Below are positions 59,340-64,000 of a stretch of DNA of 64,000 bases, piece by piece (positions within the stretch are counted from its first letter, which is position 1; the number at the start of each line of letters is the position of its first letter). The notes beneath the pieces were generated by a model that did not search any database, was not told where the DNA came from, and saw nothing but the letters and a program-made list of their open reading frames with translations. The stretch comes from Mantis religiosa. Lineage: Eukaryota > Arthropoda > Insecta > Mantodea > Mantidae. Where the stretch lies: assembly GCA_030765055.1 (NCBI GenBank), contig CM060947.1, forward strand, positions 105,828,064 through 105,892,063. Direction: 5' to 3'. The position numbers and the translations under genes were made by a program.

Positions 59340-60490
59340 GTTTAAGGGCGCTCAACTACAAAACCATCAATGCCCTTCAATGCCCGTCTCTGTAGCTTAA
59401 GTATATAAGAGTGCTCAACTGCGCCTTCATGAGCGCCCTTTAAAAATTAATCATGGCAAAAGCCAGATATAAAGATAACTATAAAGTATAAACAATATAC
59501 TATAGATATACAGTTAAGGTAAAAGCCATAGAAAAATTTGAATAATTAAAGGTCAAAAGGCATAAAAACTGCTTTCTTTTCTGCACGCTATATTTAACCA
59601 TAGGAAACTACTTCAAAACCTTCTATACCTTCTTTTGTCATCCATCAGTATCTCTACAAAGCCGACCGGAAGCTGCAGACACTCTCGAAGAATTGCTAGG
59701 CAAAAACACTAACAACTCACGACGGACCGAGAGAGCCTCATCGCAAAGTGGGCAAACTGGAGAAGGGTAACCTTATAACAAGTGACAATGTATAAAAACA
59801 CAGTGACCAATACGTAACCGAGCCAAACTCATTTCTTTCAGACCACAGGAGTTTACCCAGGGAATCGGAAGTTCCTCCATTGGTCAAAGCTTATTTTCGC
59901 GGAGAGCTGACCATTATTCACGCTAGTAGGACTGCACAGCTTCCGTCAAAGAATTCTCGGAGGCGACAAATCGTATACGAATCCTGGACTCTGTGGTTGC
60001 CGTTTCAGCTGCAGAACCCGCCATTTAATGCTCGGCATGCCAACGTGACTAGGAATTCGTGCATAAGCCACGCTAACGCCAGAGGTATGAAAACGTGGAG
60101 GACATCCTGGATACACTGTACAATACAGCTGCCGAAGACTCTGGCACAAAGGGAATCACTTAAGATTTAACAGACTCACGTTAAACAGACTCACTCATGT
60201 TTGTGGAATTTTTTCTTTCTGCTCGGTACATCGCATAAAGCTCTGCGTTATAAATGGAAGTGTTATCAAGGTTATCCAAATGTATATGGTTCGTTTCGAT
60301 AGACATGGGCATACACAATCCATTTGAACTCGTTGATCCATCAGTATAAATTATAAAACGGTCTTTATGACCCGATAAAAATTTCAAAAAGCAAGTGCGG
60401 ATAAGTAGTCGTAGCCAACGTAGACTACTGATATATCGCCATGCCAAGATATAGGTGTAACGTTCCACGTAGCCAAGGAGGGTTCATTCT
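59340..60490 (-). pseudogene. I/Jockey-type LINE: RNase H domain, Cys-rich C-terminus and 3' UTR
   Basis: Minus-strand LINE remnant. In order: NPPWLRGTLHLYLGMA (60.43-60.49 kb), the block just before RNase H; KFLSGHKDRFIIYTDGSTSS with TDG, the first catalytic Asp; TSIYNAELYAM with the catalytic Glu (60.2-60.4 kb); VAYARIPSHVGMPSIKW (60.05 kb), the RNase H C-terminus where IPSHVGIxGNE is usual; then LARLRIGHCVFIHCHLL and YPSPVCPLCDEALSVRREL (59.74-59.83 kb), the RIGH...HxH...CPxC zinc-binding tail. Frameshifts and stops separate the pieces. The 3' UTR runs to about 59340 and ends in GGGCGCT ... AGCGCCC stem-loops. RT sequence upstream is not recognisable. Confidence 0.8.
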
Positions 60491-60833
60491 CTCATCCTTA
60501 CAAGAGAACTATTACTGTATTCACACCGCTGCGTACCAGAAAATTTGATGGTATAATCACTGCTGCACATAAACCATGTGCTGAAGAGTAGAACCGCAAC
60601 GCCCAAAACTGAGCCTGGAAATTGTCTCATGCTTGCAATTAGCTGCTGGACATTCCTCTTCGGCTCTGTTTCGAGTGTGGAGAATGTCGTTCCATAGGTA
60701 TGTTACGTGTAGACTGCTGCCCGTCAGGGGCATAAAATCCCTCCCGTACACTGAAGTTGTTCCTGTATGTTGTTGAGTATTGTGGACTCATTTTCGGGTA
60801 TTTCCAGCTTCCGATTTTTGGCACAGACGCCCC
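60491..60833. other. No clear gene; flank of LINE
   Basis: No convincing RT motifs in any frame. It may be very decayed LINE or unrelated DNA. Confidence 0.35.
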
Positions 60834-60845
60834 TCATAGAGAAGA

Positions 60846-60904
60846 GTGAGTGAGTGAGTGTGTGGGGTTTTAGGGCCCATCGACAGCAAGGTCATTTGGG
60901 CCCG
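60846..60904 (-). mobile_element. 59-bp truncated retroposon insertion with 12-bp target duplication
   Basis: TCATAGAGAAGA occurs exactly at 60834-60845 and again at 60905-60916. Between them lie a (GTGA)n run and GGGGTTTTAGGGCCCATCGA, then CAGCAAGGTCATTTGGGCCC. Read on the minus strand this is a retroposon 3' end (GGGCCCTAAAACCCC) followed by a (CACT)n tail. Confidence 0.8.
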
Positions 60905-60916
60905 TCATAGAGAAGA

Positions 60917-61483
60917 TGATGCCATCAAGCTCTCGAGCTCAAAACCTAAGAAAAAGGGCAAATTGATTCGGCCATGGCCGTCCAAAGTAATACTTAAACA
61001 ATATTCAGGAATGGGGTTCAAAAATGCTTGTTGGTTCTCAGCTAAGAACTGGTGCCGTCGGAATTTACTACTGCCTTTACTCCAATTGGGTCCAGCTCTA
61101 CTACCTTTCGCGGAAGAAACGAGCTTTGAATTGGCATTTGATGGACAACTTAGCTGAGCATTGCATGTGCCCATTATTTAAATATATTGCGGATACTAAG
61201 TACCAAATCGTGGAGAGGAGATCGCACAATCTTGCTGCGACTCTGTCGCACACTCATCTGATCCAAATTAGACTATGTTTATATTGTGACTTTGTAAGTC
61301 CAGGTTACAAACACTAAAAGTTGCGCTTTATTTCGTAGAAACACACTTCGGTCAACCCCTACAGTAGCAGAATTACGTCACATACACAATACAACATGCA
61401 AGGTCATCGACCACTAAAAAGTTCACACAGGTGTTCACGCACACGAGTCCAATTAACAACTGAACCCAAGTGGCGGCCGCGGC

Positions 61484-61486
<3 letters not shown>
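60917..61486. other. No supported gene
   Basis: Overlapping ORFs of 89-99 codons on both strands show no domain. Confidence 0.4.
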
Positions 61487-61519
<33 letters not shown>

Positions 61520-61743
61520 GTCCTCCAACGTTAAGTCATATCGGACGGTGAATGAATTGGTTGAAATGATTTTCAAATGAGTCCAGAGTCCATGGCGCTT
61601 AGATTTACCCGGCATTCATCTTGAAGGATAAGGGAAAACTCGGAAAAGACCTTATCCAAGTAACTCACCCTGACCGAGATTCCAACTCGGGACCTCTTGA
61701 ATGTGAGGCAGACATGCTACCACCTACGCTACCGAGGCGGGCG
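61487..61743 (-). mobile_element. SINE A with poly-A tail
   Basis: A poly-T run at about 61487-61512 (poly-A on the minus strand), then AATTTACGTCCTCCAACG through CGCTACCGAGGCGGGCG. Full length. This copy keeps a simple poly-A tail rather than a trinucleotide array. Confidence 0.9.
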
Positions 61744-61952
61744 GTGGCTCCTTTTACAGCTTACTCACTTTTCCGGAATGTTCTCAAACAATCAAGATGG
61801 CACTAGATGAAAGACGAATTCTCCAGAAATCCGTCTCCTTCCGCCCTCCCTCACCGTTTCGGCAAGCTTTTAACTCTGCACTGCACTGTCTGTCTCTTTG
61901 AACTCGTCGGGATCGCCTCCTCGCCTCAACAATGCGTTCGCGACAATATGTA

Positions 61953-62300
61953 CCGAGCCTGAGCGGGATGGCTCACTCGGTTTCGTCTGTAGCTCGTATT
62001 CGGAAGACCCGGGTTTTATTCCCGTGCCCGACCGACCTTAATCATTAGTATTTTTCAGTTGTTTTTCCGGGTCATCAGGCGAATGCTTCGTGGGTTAATT
62101 ACATTCCCGGAATTTCCTGTCTCTCCATTTCATCTCCATTACCATTTTACATCATCCCTCATCTAAAGATCTCTCTCAGGGTACAAGTGTCGGTGGGTGT
62201 CTCTTTTGTCGTGACTCCTTGGCCGGCCGCCCTCTGTCTTCTCTCGCCTCATCCTTCCACCCGGGGATGCCCCACTTAGGGTTTAGGTATAACAAACCAC
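61953..62300 (+). mobile_element. SINE C, plus-strand copy
   Basis: tRNA-like head TGAGCGGGATGGCTCACTCG to CCCGGGTTTTATTCCCGTGC, then CCGGGTCATCAGGCGAATGC, GTGGGTTAATTACATTCC, TCGTGACTCCTTGG and GGGATGCCCCACTTAGGGTT. Collinear with the minus-strand copy at 26020-26508. Confidence 0.8.
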
Positions 62301-62339
62301 AAGTTTCAGTTTAGAATGCTCTGCGTAGTAATCCTAATC

Positions 62340-62900
62340 CTAATGGTTGTATATTTTTTCATCAGCCCATCCATATGTGCTAAGAAGTTAGACACAATCT
62401 ATAATTGTGGCATACGTATGGCTTTTGGAGCTTTTCCAACTAGCCCTGTTATGAGCCTCTATGCCAAATCTGCTGAACTTCCTCTGCAGTTTCGAAATGA
62501 TATTTTATTATGAAATTATGGCTGTGGACTTCATTACATGTCTACACATCCAATGGTTGTCCCTTTCTTAAACACCTTAATGGACGCGCGTTATAGGAAC
62601 ATCTCTCTCAGTACAAAGTCACCAAAGCCAAAGATTTTCGATTCCGGGAACTTCTTAGCATGACATCTAATTGCCTAGGATGTTACCTAACAAGGGACTA
62701 TCACTATGCTCACACCATTAGTCTCACATCCTGCTCACCACACCGGCTTAGGTGAGAGTCCTGGCCTGGACCTTGCTCGTCTTAGGGTGTCACCTCCCAA
62801 TATAAAGACAGAGGTACCCAATCGTCTTCAGGAGTGCATCAGTTCATTCTCTGGCCCCTTCTGGAATTGACCTTTATCAGCGGATACGAATGGTCCTACA
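62340..62900 (+). pseudogene. LINE RT thumb-region fragment
   Basis: ICAKKLDTIYNCGIRMAFGA, then FPTSPVMSLYAKSAELPLQF and RN before a stop at 62511. This is the block after the RT active site in I/Jockey-type LINEs (KLDxIxxxGIRxAxGAFxTSPVxSLYxESxxxPL). Downstream to about 62.9 kb the frame is lost. The region could be the connecting and RNase H part, too decayed to show catalytic residues. Confidence 0.7.
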
Positions 62901-63019
62901 AGATAACCAGGGGCTGGGACTTAAGGCGTTACCCAGTCACCTCCTGCGCTTCTCCATGCAATGGTATCCATCAGATGTGTGTAGGGAGGGAAAATGGATC
63001 AAATATGGTTGTGAATCAA

Positions 63020-63135
63020 AGTTGTTTGGGCGTTTGGCGTAAGCTCTCTCCTGTCACAGAGGAACCCATTCGAAAGATATGGCTCGGACCGGGATTTCCA
63101 AACCCATACCTACCGCAGTACCCCCGAGGAGAACA
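63020..63135 (+). repeat. Dispersed repeat E, copy 2
   Basis: The partner of 44930-45065; it follows the LINE fragment and may be its 3' UTR. Confidence 0.65.
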
Positions 63136-64000
63136 ATTCTGTTACCAAATACTTTTCAAATGTTAGGAACTTCATCCTATGCTGTAAAATACACAAATCT
63201 ATTAGTTCATTAAAATAAGACTCTTAAGAGATTTAGCATTAACGTGAAACTCACAGTTGGAAGTCGCTGGTTCGATTCCTGTCAAATACCCGCTCTTTTC
63301 TTGGGTTTTGTACCATGTTCTCTGTTTGGTATGCGAATGCTGGAGTAGTTTATCTGCTACGACGATTTCCTTTCCATTCAGTTTCGTTCTGAACTTTCAG
63401 ATGTGCTTTTAGGTATAGTGTCATGTAATGGTGCCATGTAGATTCTTGTTCAAAGAAAAGTGTATTCTCCATGGACACAAAGAAATATTTGATCGATGGG
63501 TCGTTTATGGGCCTCTCCAGGCAGTTTTAGCAGTGACGCGGATCTGGAGCCTGGTATTTTCAAGGACTTCCGTGTCTCCGTGTAGCCTGTCTGCCTGCAG
63601 GCTTCATTTAACTGTTCCTCTTGGGAATGGTAGTTAGAATAGATCTATATAGACTGTAGTGCACAAGATGTTTCCAATTATAGCTGCGATATGAGCTAAA
63701 TTATAGATCTACCACGATAAAACGCTGCAATTTCTTTATACTTCCTTGATCCTTCATCAAGATCAGGAGATTGTTTCAGGGGAGTACATGGCAAAAGTTT
63801 CCAAGAAATAAACATTTTACTTTTTTGTGTACTCTTAAAATTTGGAGTCATCTCTTTCATTTAATATGTATTTTATAATTGTGGACACAATACTATTATA
63901 GATACATTTCTTAAAATGGTGAAACTGTTATTTTGAATTGTTAAGTCTGCAAAATTTGACGGCGAAAAGCACAACTTTTACTTGCTTTAGAATGAAGAGG
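63136..64000. other. No gene seen
   Basis: A single B-box-like GGTTCGATTCCTG at about 63269 may mark another worn SINE head. The rest is AT-rich with short ORFs. Confidence 0.4.

Noticed and set aside
60905..61317. Opposing ORFs of 89-99 codons
   Set aside because: No recognisable motif; mutual antisense overlap.

Overview
The window looks like intergenic or intronic DNA from a large, repeat-rich insect genome. A cockroach or other blattodean is my best guess, from the mix of mariner, LINE and tRNA-derived SINE families and the very long trinucleotide microsatellites; the sequence alone does not prove it. I found no host protein-coding gene or functional tRNA/rRNA gene that I can support. 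Nearly all coding-like sequence belongs to decayed transposable elements.

Left third (1-19 kb): a (TGA)n array next to a tRNA-like head and a LINE tail; a decayed LINE reverse transcriptase (1112-1757); a GC-rich SINE-like unit; two huge (AAT)/(ATT) arrays; SINE A and SINE B copies; a long decayed LINE on the minus strand (about 10.65-12.45 kb); and a full-length but broken mariner (17731-19009).

Middle (19.5-42 kb): a 4.4-kb (AGT/AGC/GGC) compound array with a 25-bp higher-order period and one embedded 240-bp unique segment; a foldback pair of SINE tails; two solo LTRs of one family (26584-27084 with an exact 4-bp target duplication, and 35703-36192); a deleted mariner; an element with ~0.5-kb terminal inverted repeats (29145-32183); and two copies of a CACTG-ended DNA transposon (28032-28659 and 39321-41659). 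The longer CACTG copy carries an intronless, frameshifted gene of about 530 codons for a Cys-rich protein that I recognise only as a dispersed uncharacterised arthropod family. This is the strongest candidate here for an undescribed system.

Right third (42-64 kb): SINE A copies next to (AAG)n; a degenerate decanucleotide minisatellite; several LINE 3' ends, including a 233-codon open fragment and an RNase H-bearing I/Jockey-type LINE whose 3' tail has a conserved GGGCGCT/AGCGCCC stem-loop; a mariner with its DDD triad still present; an R2-group endonuclease-domain fragment; a PIF/Harbinger remnant (Myb-like plus HARBI1-like); a (TA)n array with a mariner at its edge; and a second copy of SINE family C.

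The elements do not form a host pathway. They show layered colonisation: SINEs and LINEs border or seed microsatellites, DNA transposons leave deletion derivatives, and LTR elements have collapsed to solo LTRs.
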